Shown here: in pieces, positions 8,194-17,344 of the stretch
Layout of the letters: every line of letters begins with the position of its first letter
Numbering within the stretch: position 1 is the first letter of the stretch
Assembly: GCA_035438585.1 (NCBI GenBank)
Contig: DAORIO010000001.1
Coordinates: 1 to 49,056, forward strand
Source of the DNA: DAORIO01 sp035438585
GTDB lineage: Bacteria > Patescibacteriota > Minisyncoccia > Phycocordibacterales > UBA9973
Direction: 5' to 3'
Length of the DNA: 49,056 bases
Notes under the pieces: generated by a model
Database searches by the model: none
Seen by the model: only the letters and a program-made list of their open reading frames with translations
Told to the model about the DNA's origin: nothing
Translations under genes and position numbers: made by a program

Positions 8194-10974
8194 ATGAAAA
8201 CACAGATTTCAAAATTATTTTTTGTTTTTGCTGTCACAATCATTTCATTGGGGCTTTTTTCTCCGTCAAATGCAAGTGCTCAGCAAACACAATTCAATAC
8301 ATTAGGTAACGACAGACCTACAATTCAGGTTTCTAATCATACAAATAATCCGGGTTGTACAAATTGTTGGTCAACAAGCGTATCCGCTGATCCAGGGGAT
8401 ATTATTTCTGTTTATATTTATTACCATAACACAGGAACAGTTGCGGCTAACAATACAAAAGTAAAATTAAACGTTAATCAAGGGGTTGAATCTCAGTATC
8501 ACAATATTTCAGGATTTGTTTCTGCAAGTAACGCGAATACTTCAAATGGTTCAGCTTCTATAAACATTAGCCAATCAGAATCTTTGGTTTTTGATAATTA
8601 TGTTAAGTGGTATCCAAATCATCAAATTACAAATCCAGCTACTTTACTTTCTGGTCAAAATGGAAGCGAGGTTTTGAGTGGAAGTGGTTTGAGTATTGGA
8701 AACATTTCACCAGATGCACCGCTCGGAAGTTTTTCAACTCAGGGTTCTGTGGTTGTTAGATTTAGAGTAACCAATACTCAAACTCCGCCACCTCAAGTAA
8801 ATTGTTCTATCGATTCATTTACCGCAAGTCCTCAAACTGTAAACTACGGATATTACTCAACTCTAAACTGGAATACAACAAATTGTAACAATCTAACAAT
8901 TGTTGGAGGTGGACTTAGTTTGTCTAATATAAATCCAGACGGCTCAGTTTCAACCGGCGCGCTTTATAATCCAAGTAATATTTATACTCTAACTGGTTAC
9001 GGAGACAATGGAATGATTCAGAGAACCGTAGCGGTTAATGTAACAGGTCAGCCTGCAAACAACTGTGTTATCGATTCTTTCTATCCAGATCAGTACAATC
9101 TTTCATATGGAGGATCAACAACTCTATATTGGACAACCACAAACTGTAACAATGTTTCAATTGTGGGTGGAAATATAAATCAATACAATCTTTCTGCTGA
9201 TGGAAACATAAGCACAAATTCTCTTTACTCAAATACAACATTTACAATAAACGCTACTGGTCAAAACGGAAGTGATTCTGATCAAGTAACTGTAAGCGTA
9301 AATGGGCAATCTCAAAACAATTGTTTTATCAATTCATTTTCAGCAAATCCAAGTTCTGTAAATTCAGGAGGGTATTCATCTCTAAACTGGAATACAACAA
9401 ATTGTAATTACGTAAGAATTGTTGGTGGAAACATAAATCAAAGCAACCTTAATGCGGACGGATCAAAATCTACTGGCGCTTTGTATAACGATACAACATT
9501 CACGTTAACTGCTTACGGAAACAATGGTTCTGTAGCAAGTACTGTAACTGTTGATGTAAACGGAAACAATAATGATGATTGTGAAATTGATTCTTTCTAT
9601 GCATCTCCTGATGAAATAGAAGAAGGTGAAGATACAACTCTATATTGGCAAACTACTGATTGTGACGATGTGTATATTTCAAATGGTATTGGAAATGTAA
9701 ATGATGATGGACATGAAGATACTGATGACCTATATGAGGATGAAACTTATACAATCACCGCAACTGGAAACAATTCATCTGACTCAAGAACTATTACAGT
9801 ACGAGTAGACGAGGATAATAACAATGATGATGATTGTGAAATCGATGATTTTTACGCAAGTCCATCTTCTGTATCTTATGGTGACGATACAAAACTTTAT
9901 TGGGAAACAACAGATTGTGATGATGTGTATATTTCAAATGGAGTTGGAAATGTAGATGACGACGGAGATGAAAGAGTGGATAATATTTACTCAACTACAA
10001 CTTTCACAATTACCGCTCATGGCGATAATGGAAGTGATAGTGATTCTGTAACAGTTTATGTAAACCAAGCACCTGTTTATGAAAATACTTCGGTTACAAC
10101 ACTGGGTGTTCAAAATGTTACAAAAACAACAGCTGATTTAGCTGGAGTGCTTGTTTATACAGGAAATCAAACAACTAATGTTTGGTTCGAATACGGAACA
10201 ACTCCAAACCTTGGAAATGTAACAACACAAACCGCTTTCTATTCATCAGTTAATACTCCGTTTACTAAAAGTATAACTGGTCTTACTCCTGATACGCTTT
10301 ATTATTTTAAAGCGATTGCAAACAATCAAAATGGAAGAACAGAAGGTATTGTTAGAAATTTCAGAACAGCAGGAGCAACTTCAACAAACACAAACACTGT
10401 GGTTTATGTAAACTCAGGAACAGGAGAATCTCTTCTAAATCTAGACATAACTTCAGCTTTTGAAAATGTTGGTGTTGGCGAGCAATATGATATTGATATT
10501 GCTTATGAAAATACTTCATCTACTGTTACAGCAAAAAATACAACTCTAAACATTGTTCTGCCAAAGAATTTGGTATTTCAAAGAATTTCTCGCGGTGAAT
10601 ACAATCTTCGTGATCATACAATTTTTGTTGATCTAGAAGATGTGTCTCCAAAGGAATCTGGAGAAATTACGCTACAAGTTGTAGTTGGTAATAAAGCACA
10701 AAGTGGAGAATTATTGGTTACTATTGGAACTTTAAACTATGAAAAAAATAGTAAGAAAGAAGAAGTAATCGATATTCTTACAAATAAAGTTACAGAAGGT
10801 TCTAGTCTTGGGGCATTTGCTCTAGGAACAGGTTTTTGGCCAAACACTCTTATCGGATGGCTAATTCTTCTAATCATATTCTTGATGATCATTTATATTG
10901 CAAATAGAATGTTCAGAAGAAAAAATGTAGCGCAGCCGATGACAGTACCAGTTCCACCACAAACATATCGATAA
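8194..10974 (+). CDS. Large surface protein with five Cys-containing Ig-like repeats and a C-terminal membrane anchor
   Basis: 926 residues from ATG 8194. A signal peptide ends near SASAQ. A DUF11-like N-terminal domain follows, then five tandem repeats of about 86 residues beginning at the Cys codons at 8803, 9064, 9322, 9580 and 9835. Each carries C-x-I-D-S-F and a later T-T-(N/D)-C, so one disulfide per repeat is plausible. Next come a fibronectin-III-like domain (VWFEYGTTPNLGN), a DUF11-like domain, a transmembrane helix near GWLILLIIFLMIIYIA and a short basic tail. It is probably a wall- or S-layer-associated adhesin. Repeats 1-3 are Asn-rich whereas repeats 4-5 are Asp-rich. Confidence 0.85.
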   Translation: MKTQISKLFFVFAVTIISLGLFSPSNASAQQTQFNTLGNDRPTIQVSNHTNNPGCTNCWSTSVSADPGDIISVYIYYHNTGTVAANNTKVKLNVNQGVESQYHNISGFVSASNANTSNGSASINISQSESLVFDNYVKWYPNHQITNPATLLSGQNGSEVLSGSGLSIGNISPDAPLGSFSTQGSVVVRFRVTNTQTPPPQVNCSIDSFTASPQTVNYGYYSTLNWNTTNCNNLTIVGGGLSLSNINPDGSVSTGALYNPSNIYTLTGYGDNGMIQRTVAVNVTGQPANNCVIDSFYPDQYNLSYGGSTTLYWTTTNCNNVSIVGGNINQYNLSADGNISTNSLYSNTTFTINATGQNGSDSDQVTVSVNGQSQNNCFINSFSANPSSVNSGGYSSLNWNTTNCNYVRIVGGNINQSNLNADGSKSTGALYNDTTFTLTAYGNNGSVASTVTVDVNGNNNDDCEIDSFYASPDEIEEGEDTTLYWQTTDCDDVYISNGIGNVNDDGHEDTDDLYEDETYTITATGNNSSDSRTITVRVDEDNNNDDDCEIDDFYASPSSVSYGDDTKLYWETTDCDDVYISNGVGNVDDDGDERVDNIYSTTTFTITAHGDNGSDSDSVTVYVNQAPVYENTSVTTLGVQNVTKTTADLAGVLVYTGNQTTNVWFEYGTTPNLGNVTTQTAFYSSVNTPFTKSITGLTPDTLYYFKAIANNQNGRTEGIVRNFRTAGATSTNTNTVVYVNSGTGESLLNLDITSAFENVGVGEQYDIDIAYENTSSTVTAKNTTLNIVLPKNLVFQRISRGEYNLRDHTIFVDLEDVSPKESGEITLQVVVGNKAQSGELLVTIGTLNYEKNSKKEEVIDILTNKVTEGSSLGAFALGTGFWPNTLIGWLILLIIFLMIIYIANRMFRRKNVAQPMTVPVPPQTYR

Positions 10975-10986
10975 TTATATCGAAAC

Positions 10987-11015
10987 AAAAAGCCCTGGAT
11001 TTCCAGGGCTTTTTG
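10987..11015 (+). terminator. Intrinsic terminator after the Ig-repeat gene
   Basis: AGCCCTGGA - TT - TCCAGGGCT followed by TTTTTG. Confidence 0.9.
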
Positions 11016-11030
11016 TTATAGATTTACAAA

Positions 11031-11474
11031 GTGCTAATAAAAACTAAAAGTTTAAAAGAGTTCGAAGGTGTGGCCCTTGGGTTCGCTAAGAAATTAAGAC
11101 CAAACACACAAGGTGCGACAGTTGTATTGTTGTCTGGTGATTTGGGGGCAGGGAAGACGACTATGACGCAAGTGATTGGTAAGAATTTTGGAGTTGAGAA
11201 AGTAATGCAGTCTCCAACATTTATGATAATTAGGAATTATGAATTAAAAATTAATAATTTCGAACAACTCTTTCATATTGATGCTTATAGATTAGAGTCC
11301 GAAAAAGAAATTGAAAAACTTGGATTTCAAGAGATAATTTCTAATCCTAAAAATCTTGTACTTATAGAATGGCCGGAGAAAATAAAAAAGATTTTACCGA
11401 GAAAGGTGTTTAAAATTTCTATAGAACATATTAATGAGAAGGAGAGGTTGGTTGAGATAGATAGATCTTTTTAA
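11031..11474 (+). CDS. tsaE: tRNA N6-threonylcarbamoyladenosine biosynthesis ATPase TsaE
   Basis: Small P-loop ATPase that works with TsaB and TsaD to make t6A at position 37 of ANN-decoding tRNAs. Walker A GDLGAGKTT is at residues 36-44. SPTF, HIDAYRL and LIEWPEKI are the other family motifs. The length of 147 residues is normal. The start is GTG at 11031: no ATG fits, and a -10-like TATAGA ends about 8 nt upstream, consistent with a leaderless GTG-initiated message. tsaB and tsaD are not in this window. Confidence 0.92.
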   Translation: MLIKTKSLKEFEGVALGFAKKLRPNTQGATVVLLSGDLGAGKTTMTQVIGKNFGVEKVMQSPTFMIIRNYELKINNFEQLFHIDAYRLESEKEIEKLGFQEIISNPKNLVLIEWPEKIKKILPRKVFKISIEHINEKERLVEIDRSF

Positions 11475-11476
11475 AA

Positions 11477-11505
11477 TTGACATTCCGAGCTCGTAAGAGT
11501 AAGTT
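11477..11505 (+). promoter_or_regulatory. Promoter of the 11533 gene
   Basis: TTGACA (11477-11482), 17 nt, TAAGTT (11500-11505), three nt after the tsaE stop. The leader is about 20 nt with no Shine-Dalgarno. Confidence 0.65.
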
Positions 11506-11532
11506 AATAAAAATCTTTAAAACTTATTCAAA

Positions 11533-11874
11533 ATGAAAGCAAAAAATCAGTTAGTTCTATTTTATCTTCATGAAGATTATATAGAAGCTCAAGGGGTAGT
11601 TAAAAAGTCAAAAAAAGAACTTTTAAAGTACAACTTATCCGTTTTTTCAATGGTACCATTGATGTTAACTCCGCTTGTAATACTTTTTGACATACATCTC
11701 GGCATACCAAAAGTAGCTTTGAGTGCCATAGGCATATTTCTGCACCTCGATATGTTATTTTTTGTAATCTTTACTATCATTGCGAAAACGTACAAAACAG
11801 ATCGATTGAAAGCTAAGGGGCTAATTAATAAATCCATCAAAATAATAAACGACTACGAAGCAATGCCTGTGTAA
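11533..11874 (+). CDS. Small two-helix membrane protein, unknown function
   Basis: 113 residues: a charged N-terminal segment, two hydrophobic helices (about residues 37-55 and 62-84), then a basic cytoplasmic tail. I do not recognise the family. It has its own TTGACA promoter and ends in a strong terminator, so it is a single-gene unit between tsaE and polA. There are no Cys pairs or catalytic motifs. Confidence 0.7.
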   Translation: MKAKNQLVLFYLHEDYIEAQGVVKKSKKELLKYNLSVFSMVPLMLTPLVILFDIHLGIPKVALSAIGIFLHLDMLFFVIFTIIAKTYKTDRLKAKGLINKSIKIINDYEAMPV

Positions 11875-11889
11875 AGCAAAGAGAGATTA

Positions 11890-11917
11890 AACCGCCTCAG
11901 TTTTGAGGCGGTTTTTT
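11890..11917 (+). terminator. Intrinsic terminator after the 11533 gene
   Basis: AACCGCCTCA - GTTT - TGAGGCGGTT followed by a T run. Confidence 0.9.
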
Positions 11918-12021
11918 GTTTCTTACGTAATAATTCCACAGAACCATTCGTACAAATAGTTCCATCGAGGTTTTAAGATACTAATTACTAACATACTAAG
12001 ATACTTGCTATAATCTCTCTA

Positions 12022-14445
12022 ATGGCAACCAAAAAGGACAGACTTATACTCTTCGATTCTCATGCGATTATTCATCGCGCTTATCATGCAGTCCCTGACT
12101 TCAAGAGTAGTGACGGAACACCTACGGGGGCACTATACGGCCTGTCTAACATGCTGATGAAGATAATAGCCGATCTAAAACCAGATTATATGGTGGCGGC
12201 TTACGACCTTCCTAAAAAGACATTTAGACACGAGGCCTATGACGGCTACAAAGCGGGACGAAGAAAGACTGATGACGAACTTATAACTCAGATAATAAAA
12301 TCTCGTGAGATTTTTGAAGCATTTCACATTCCAATATTAGAAGCTGAAGGATTTGAGGCTGATGATATTTTGGGCACAATCGTACATCAAGTTTTGGGCC
12401 ACAAAAAAATGAATGATGTTGAAATAATTATCGCCTCGGGTGATATGGATACTTTTCAGCTTGTGGTCAAAAACAGGGTAAAAGTTTTTACTTTCAAAAA
12501 AGGGTTAGGCGAGATTGCCATGTATGGGGAAGAAGAAGTTGTGAATCGATACGGTTTTTTACCAAAATATGTTCCAGATTACAAAGGACTTGCTGGTGAT
12601 TCGTCGGACAATATTCCTGGGATTCGGGGGATTGGAGAAAAAACTGCTACAAATTTGATTCAAGTTTTTGGAACACTTGAAGAAATGTATAAAAAAATAA
12701 AAAAAGACCCAGAGGTACTCGATAAGGCGGGGTTAACTTCGCGCGTTAAAAATCTAATTATTGAAGGTGAAGACGATGCAATTTTTTCAAAAACACTTGC
12801 AACTATTAGGCGCGACGCCCCTATAGATTTTGTATTACCAGAAAGATTTCCGGCAGGAGCAGCTCAAGAAAAAATTGAAAAACTTTTCTCAGAACTTGAA
12901 TTTCGAAGTCTTGTTGGTAAAGTTCGAGAAGTCATTCACAATGGAGAGCAAATAAAAAATGGAAAAAATGGCACAGAAAAAAAAGAGACCGCAGAAGAGA
13001 TAGCCCTTCAAGGAACACAAGAATATAAAAGAGAGGAAATTTTACGAACTGCAATTATGGCTTGGGTTATTGATTCAGAAAGAACAAATTCCACCGGAGA
13101 TGATTTACTATTTTGGTCAAAGAAAAAAACAATTGAAGAGGCACAAAAATATTTTGAAGAAGAAATAAAGAAAGATAAGAAAAACGAAATTGTTTTCAAG
13201 GAAATTGAAGAGCCTATAATAGAAGATATTTTCAAGATGACGGAAAATGGCATCAAGGTAAATACTAAATATCTAGAAGAACTTTCAGTTGAATATACAA
13301 AAGAATTAAATGATCTTAAGTCTAGAATTTATAAATTGGCAGGGCGAGAATTTAATGTTGATTCTCCAAAGCAATTAGCAGAAGTTTTGTTTAAAGATTT
13401 AGGCCTTAAACCAAAAGGCTCTGTTGGTAAATCAGGAAGTTTTTCAACAAAACAAGAGGTATTAGAAGGATTAGCTGAAGAAAATCCAATAATAGACGAC
13501 ATTTTGAAACATAGAGAACTGGCAAAATTGCTTTCTACCTATGTCGACACAATTCCAAAATTAGTTTCATCTGATGGCAGACTTCATGCAGAATTTTTGC
13601 AACATGGAACAACTACCGGAAGATTTTCTGCGCAAAATCCAAATTTACAAAATCTACCAATAAAAGGTGAAAGAGGGATGGCTATTAGGCGCGCTTTTAT
13701 ATCAGAGAAAAATACATCACTCGTTAGTTTTGATTATAGTCAGATTGATTTACGATCGCTCGCCATACTTTCAAACGAAGAAGTTTTGGTCTCTATTTTC
13801 AAAAACAGAGAAGACATTCACGAAATAGTGGCTATGAAAATTTTTGGTATTCCCAAAGAAGATGTAACCAAAGATATGCGACGCAAGGCAAAAACTATAA
13901 ATTTCGGAATTATTTATGGTATGGGGGTTTCAGCGCTTCGAAAAAATATTGGATGCACCACAGCCGAGGCAAAAGAATTTTATGAGAATTATTTCAAACA
14001 ACTTCCCGGAGTAAAAAACTTCTTGGAAAATATAAAAGTAGAAGCAAGTAAAAATGGTTTCACAGAGACTTTGTTTGGAAGAAAGCGGTTCTTCAAGGAC
14101 ATAAAATCGCGCATTCCATTCCTCCGAGCTTTTGCGGAAAGAATGGCAACAAATGCTCCGATCCAAGGAACTTCTGCGGACATTATGAAACTCTCTATTC
14201 GGTTTGCCATGGAAGATATAAGAAGTGCGGGAATTAAAAGTGCAAAGCTAATACTTCAAATTCACGATGAAATAGTTTTCGAAGTTGAAGACAGAGAAGT
14301 AAACAATCTAGTGTCGGTGGTAAAGAAGGCGATGGAAGAAGTGCTACCAAGGTCATATCTTAAGCTCAAAACAGATGTCCCTTTGGTTGTGAATGCCTAT
14401 GCGGGCAAAAGCTTGGGCGAGCTAAAAGAGATTGTGATAAAATAA
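12022..14445 (+). CDS. polA: DNA polymerase I
   Basis: 807 residues. The N-terminal 5'-3' exonuclease (about 1-290) shows FDSHAIIHRAYHA, EGFEADDILGT and the helix-hairpin-helix region SSDNIPGIRGIGEKTA. A short central segment (about 310-400) stands where the 3'-5' proofreading domain would be but lacks recognisable DEDD motifs, so proofreading is probably absent, as in many Pol I enzymes. The polymerase domain has motif A DYSQIDLR (from residue 571; the usual Glu is Asp), the O-helix RRKAKTINFGIIYG and motif C HDE (748-750). TATAAT with an upstream TG (TGCTATAAT) ends seven nt before the ATG, implying a leaderless mRNA. Confidence 0.96.
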   Translation: MATKKDRLILFDSHAIIHRAYHAVPDFKSSDGTPTGALYGLSNMLMKIIADLKPDYMVAAYDLPKKTFRHEAYDGYKAGRRKTDDELITQIIKSREIFEAFHIPILEAEGFEADDILGTIVHQVLGHKKMNDVEIIIASGDMDTFQLVVKNRVKVFTFKKGLGEIAMYGEEEVVNRYGFLPKYVPDYKGLAGDSSDNIPGIRGIGEKTATNLIQVFGTLEEMYKKIKKDPEVLDKAGLTSRVKNLIIEGEDDAIFSKTLATIRRDAPIDFVLPERFPAGAAQEKIEKLFSELEFRSLVGKVREVIHNGEQIKNGKNGTEKKETAEEIALQGTQEYKREEILRTAIMAWVIDSERTNSTGDDLLFWSKKKTIEEAQKYFEEEIKKDKKNEIVFKEIEEPIIEDIFKMTENGIKVNTKYLEELSVEYTKELNDLKSRIYKLAGREFNVDSPKQLAEVLFKDLGLKPKGSVGKSGSFSTKQEVLEGLAEENPIIDDILKHRELAKLLSTYVDTIPKLVSSDGRLHAEFLQHGTTTGRFSAQNPNLQNLPIKGERGMAIRRAFISEKNTSLVSFDYSQIDLRSLAILSNEEVLVSIFKNREDIHEIVAMKIFGIPKEDVTKDMRRKAKTINFGIIYGMGVSALRKNIGCTTAEAKEFYENYFKQLPGVKNFLENIKVEASKNGFTETLFGRKRFFKDIKSRIPFLRAFAERMATNAPIQGTSADIMKLSIRFAMEDIRSAGIKSAKLILQIHDEIVFEVEDREVNNLVSVVKKAMEEVLPRSYLKLKTDVPLVVNAYAGKSLGELKEIVIK

Positions 14446-14449
14446 CGAA

Positions 14450-14920
14450 ATGGAGGAAAAACTATTTAAAAGCATACACGAAGTGTTGGCGAGGTCATAT
14501 TTTGTCTTTTTTCTTTTTATTTTAATCGGACTACTAATTTCTTTTTTCTGGGATATAAGCCTGTTTCCAGAAGTTAAAAATGATCTTGGTTTTACTGTTT
14601 TGGTTTTAGGGACTGTTTTGGTTTTTTGGGCACAACAATCATCTCGAAAAACAAAACACAAAAGAGGGCATAGTGATTTAGAGATTTCTAAGGAGGGTTT
14701 TGTAAAAGGTCCGTATAAATTTTATAGATCACCAACTCATTTAGGCGTATTTTTACTTTGCGCGGGAATGGCGATTTTGGATAACTCTTTTATCGTTGCG
14801 CTTACTTCTGTTATTGCGTTTATTTTCACAAGAATTGTTTTTATAAAAAGAGAAGAAAAAATGCTTGAAGAAAAATACGGAGAAGTTTATCGGCACTATA
14901 AAAACAAAGTAAAAATATGA
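14450..14920 (+). CDS. Isoprenylcysteine carboxyl methyltransferase-like membrane protein
   Basis: 156 residues with about four membrane segments. The motif GPYKFYRSPTHLG and the ending EEKMLEEKYGEVYRHYKNKV are typical of the ICMT/PEMT-like methyltransferase superfamily (SAM-dependent, membrane-embedded). The substrate cannot be read from sequence; bacterial members are mostly uncharacterised. It starts four nt after polA stops and overlaps the next gene by four nt (ATGA), so the three genes form one operon. Confidence 0.75.
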   Translation: MEEKLFKSIHEVLARSYFVFFLFILIGLLISFFWDISLFPEVKNDLGFTVLVLGTVLVFWAQQSSRKTKHKRGHSDLEISKEGFVKGPYKFYRSPTHLGVFLLCAGMAILDNSFIVALTSVIAFIFTRIVFIKREEKMLEEKYGEVYRHYKNKVKI

Positions 14921-15612
14921 TAAAGATTTATCTTTCAAAAAACTTAGATCAAGCACGAAACGAACTTTTAAAAGAAATTGGCAAAAGTAAAACACTGCCA
15001 ATTTCTTTTTCGATAGATGATTTAAGCTGGAGAACTTATTTAGATTCAAGTAGTTTGTTTGGCGATAAAACACAAATAGTTTTTTCAAGTGATGACGCTG
15101 CGGAGTTTGAAAAAGATATTTTAGAAGAGTGCGCAAAAAGTTCAAATCATTTTTTTCTTTTTGGAAAAGAAACAGTTGTGTTTACAAAGATTTTAGAAAA
15201 ATTAAAAGCAGAAATTGTTTCTGTAAAAGAAAATGTAAAATTTGAAAAAAAGGAAACACCGCCAGTTTTTAAAATAACAAATGCAATTTCAGCCGGCGAC
15301 AAGAAAAATGTTTGGTTGAATTTTTTGGGAAGTTTGGAAGCGGGGGAGCCAGCCGAAAGTATTCACGGAGGTTTGCTTTGGTTTTTTAAAAATTTATATT
15401 TGTATGAAAAAAGTCAAAAAGAAAAATTTAATCACGGTATTAATCCGTATGTTTTAAGTGGTCTTAAAAATGCACAAGAAAAAATTGGTCCAAATAGATC
15501 AAAAGAAATATACAAAGAGTTAACTTTTCTTTTAAGCGATTCAAGATTTCGCGGAACTGACACAAATATTGCTCTTGAAGATTTTTTACTTAAAAAAATA
15601 TTTCTAAAATAA
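14917..15612 (+). CDS. holA: DNA polymerase III delta subunit-like protein
   Basis: 231 residues, shorter than a typical HolA (about 340). The C-terminal third resembles the delta-subunit collar domain: SIHGGLLWFFKNLYLYEKSQ, followed by a helical region ending ALEDFLLKKIF. The N-terminal part is a degenerate ATPase-like fold with no Walker motif, as in delta. Delta opens the sliding clamp during loading. Its position after polA in a replication operon fits. The weak N-terminal similarity keeps the call moderate. Confidence 0.6.
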   Translation: MIKIYLSKNLDQARNELLKEIGKSKTLPISFSIDDLSWRTYLDSSSLFGDKTQIVFSSDDAAEFEKDILEECAKSSNHFFLFGKETVVFTKILEKLKAEIVSVKENVKFEKKETPPVFKITNAISAGDKKNVWLNFLGSLEAGEPAESIHGGLLWFFKNLYLYEKSQKEKFNHGINPYVLSGLKNAQEKIGPNRSKEIYKELTFLLSDSRFRGTDTNIALEDFLLKKIFLK

Positions 15613-15635
15613 AAAAATAATCAAAAGACAAAAAG

Positions 15636-15666
15636 AAAAGCCCTTTTAAAAAATAAGGGCTTTTTA
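15636..15666 (+). terminator. Terminator of the polA operon
   Basis: AAAAGCCCTT, an A-rich loop, AAGGGCTTTTT. The stem is AT-flanked with a GGGC core. Confidence 0.8.
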
Positions 15667-15862
15667 TAGATTGTGTCTATTTAAATAGACGGTTATTAAG
15701 TTGTAAATAAAGTGCAACGAGGGCAGATTCTTTTGAAGGAACAAATACAGATGAAGGGAATCAACGAAATTTTAATAGTCCTATTATTCTGGACAAAGAA
15801 TTTTCGAGTTCGCTTTAAATGTGGCTCCTAATCATTATACAAAGAATTTTTCTTGTTGCGTG
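15667..15862. other. Gene-free stretch holding a possible coding remnant
   Basis: Between the polA-operon terminator and dsbB there is no complete gene. At 15711-15818 the plus strand has a 35-codon open frame with no start codon. Its composition is protein-like and includes the segment SPIILDKEFSSSL before TAA. It may be the decayed 3' end of a lost gene, or chance. Nothing else is visible. Confidence 0.25.
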
Positions 15863-16402
15863 TTATTTAGTTGGGGAAAACCTTTTGTGTGCTAAAAAGG
15901 CAAGTAAAATAAAGACAAAACCAGCAAATGCCATCATTGGAATTGAAATATAGCCAAACTCAAAAACGTATCTCTCGGCACATGATGGTCCGTTTGCTCC
16001 ACAGATGAGTGAGCTAGAAAAAATCCCAAGCTCTACTAAGTAGTGAAATGTTGAAACAAAAACACCAACAATAGAAAGAGCTATTGGAATTTTTATAAAA
16101 ATATTTTTTGGATTATATTTTGTAGTTATAAAAAATAGAAGCTGGGGATACATTAGTATTCTTTGTACAACACAAAGTTTGCACGGAGGAAATCCAATCA
16201 CTTCTGAATAATACAAAGATAACGCCATCGACATTAGAGAAATAATTATTCCAACTTCTTTAAAATATTTTCCAACTAAAGCAGATATTCCGATCGGATC
16301 TTTTTTGATGAGTAAAGAAAAAATTATATACAAAGAAATAAACTGCAAGAATAAAACTCCGCTCGCCATTATTTTATTTGAGATTAAAATCCATTCAGGC
16401 AT
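15863..16402 (-). CDS. dsbB: Disulfide bond formation protein B (DsbB/BdbC-like)
   Basis: Membrane quinone reductase that re-oxidises a periplasmic thiol oxidase. Seen: about five hydrophobic helices, the first redox pair C74-K-L-C77 after FPP, and the second loop pair C134 and C141 in CGANGPSC. The length of 179 residues is normal. It lies three nt after a membrane-anchored thioredoxin-like protein, its likely partner. This pair is a complete oxidative folding unit separate from the VKOR gene at 47847. Confidence 0.9.
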   Translation of the reverse strand: MPEWILISNKIMASGVLFLQFISLYIIFSLLIKKDPIGISALVGKYFKEVGIIISLMSMALSLYYSEVIGFPPCKLCVVQRILMYPQLLFFITTKYNPKNIFIKIPIALSIVGVFVSTFHYLVELGIFSSSLICGANGPSCAERYVFEFGYISIPMMAFAGFVFILLAFLAHKRFSPTK

Positions 16403-16405
16403 TTT

Positions 16406-16789
16406 TTATTCTTGTGTTGGAAGAGAGCATTGTGTAAGCTCGGCTAACTTTTCTGGTTCGATTGTTTCTACTCTTCGTGTTCCATCAGAAAACTCCCAAG
16501 TTGGATATCCTGTAATTTTCGCATCAACACATGTTTGGTTTTGAGATCGATCAGGATTTGAACATTCTATATAAGGAAGTAGTTTTGCAGATTGACCAAA
16601 AAGTCTTTTTTGATCAGCGCAATGAGGGCACCAAAAAGCTCCATAAAATTTTGCACCACTATCTTTTACACATTGAGCGAGCTCATCGTATTTTCCTGCT
16701 CCTTTATTTTGATATGTGCTCAAAAAAACTGCTAACCCAATACCTATTATTATAAAAATTATTGTATAAATTATTTTCTTTTTTTCCAT
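16406..16789 (-). CDS. Membrane-anchored thioredoxin-fold protein (CPHC)
   Basis: 127 residues: one N-terminal anchor (about 6-24), then a minimal thioredoxin-like domain with FWCPHC (C54 and C57), a second Cys pair (C75 and C86) and the cis-Pro loop GYPTW. The domain resembles the thioredoxin part found with VKOR/DsbB proteins and probably serves as the extracytoplasmic thiol oxidase paired with the DsbB that follows. On its strand TATAAT ends six nt before the ATG, so it probably has its own leaderless transcript. Confidence 0.85.
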   Translation of the reverse strand: MEKKKIIYTIIFIIIGIGLAVFLSTYQNKGAGKYDELAQCVKDSGAKFYGAFWCPHCADQKRLFGQSAKLLPYIECSNPDRSQNQTCVDAKITGYPTWEFSDGTRRVETIEPEKLAELTQCSLPTQE

Positions 16790-16828
16790 AGTTGCATTAT
16801 ATCAACTTTAAAAAGTTTGTCTTATTTG

Positions 16829-17254
16829 TTATTTTTTTGTGCAATCCTCGCAGACTCCAAAGAATTCTAAAGAATGATTGGTTATGTCTTTAAAATATTT
16901 TGATTTTTTTAAGATACTGTTTTGTAATTCTTTTATATTGCAGCTATGAACATCTTCTATTTTTTCGCAAATTTTACACAAAATATGGTGGTGGTGATTT
17001 TGTGGGTCATTTAGTTCGTACAGTGTTTGACCTTTTTTAAGTTGGATTGAATTTAGTATATTTGCTCGCACCATCTGGTCTATAGATCTATAAATAGTCG
17101 ATTCTTCTATTTTAATTTCTATTTTTTCTAAAATATTTTTTACAGAAAGAGGTTTATGGTTTTTAAGAAAAATATCCAAAATAGCTACTTTTTGGGCGGT
17201 AGCCTTTAGTCCAGATTTTCTTATTTTTTCTTGTAAACCAAGATTTGACTTCAT
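16829..17254 (-). CDS. Fur-family metal-dependent repressor
   Basis: 141 residues. The N-terminal winged helix contains ATAQKVAILDIF and ESTIYRSIDQM. The C-terminal dimerisation domain has the metal-binding run NHHHHILC and two CxxC pairs (CKIC and CEDC) for structural zinc. It may be Fur, Zur or Mur; the divergent ZIP-like transporter favours a zinc or manganese role. The gene is divergent from 17345, and the shared 90-bp gap holds palindromes that could be its operator. Confidence 0.9.
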   Translation of the reverse strand: MKSNLGLQEKIRKSGLKATAQKVAILDIFLKNHKPLSVKNILEKIEIKIEESTIYRSIDQMVRANILNSIQLKKGQTLYELNDPQNHHHHILCKICEKIEDVHSCNIKELQNSILKKSKYFKDITNHSLEFFGVCEDCTKK

Positions 17255-17283
17255 TTGGTTATTTTAGGGTAGGGGGGCCTTTT

Positions 17284-17308
17284 TTGCAAATGCAATTGAC
17301 TTGCAATT
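17284..17308. promoter_or_regulatory. Candidate Fur/Zur operator between the repressor and the ZIP-like gene
   Basis: Two overlapping perfect inverted repeats: TTGCA-AA-TGCAA (17284-17295) and AATTG-ACTTG-CAATT (17294-17308). They also give a direct repeat of GCAATT. They lie 30-60 bp upstream of both divergent starts and overlap a possible -35 (TTGACT). Assignment to the adjacent regulator is inference from position. Confidence 0.55.
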
Positions 17309-17344
17309 AGATAAATGATAGTCTTTTAAAAAATATTTAAAAAT

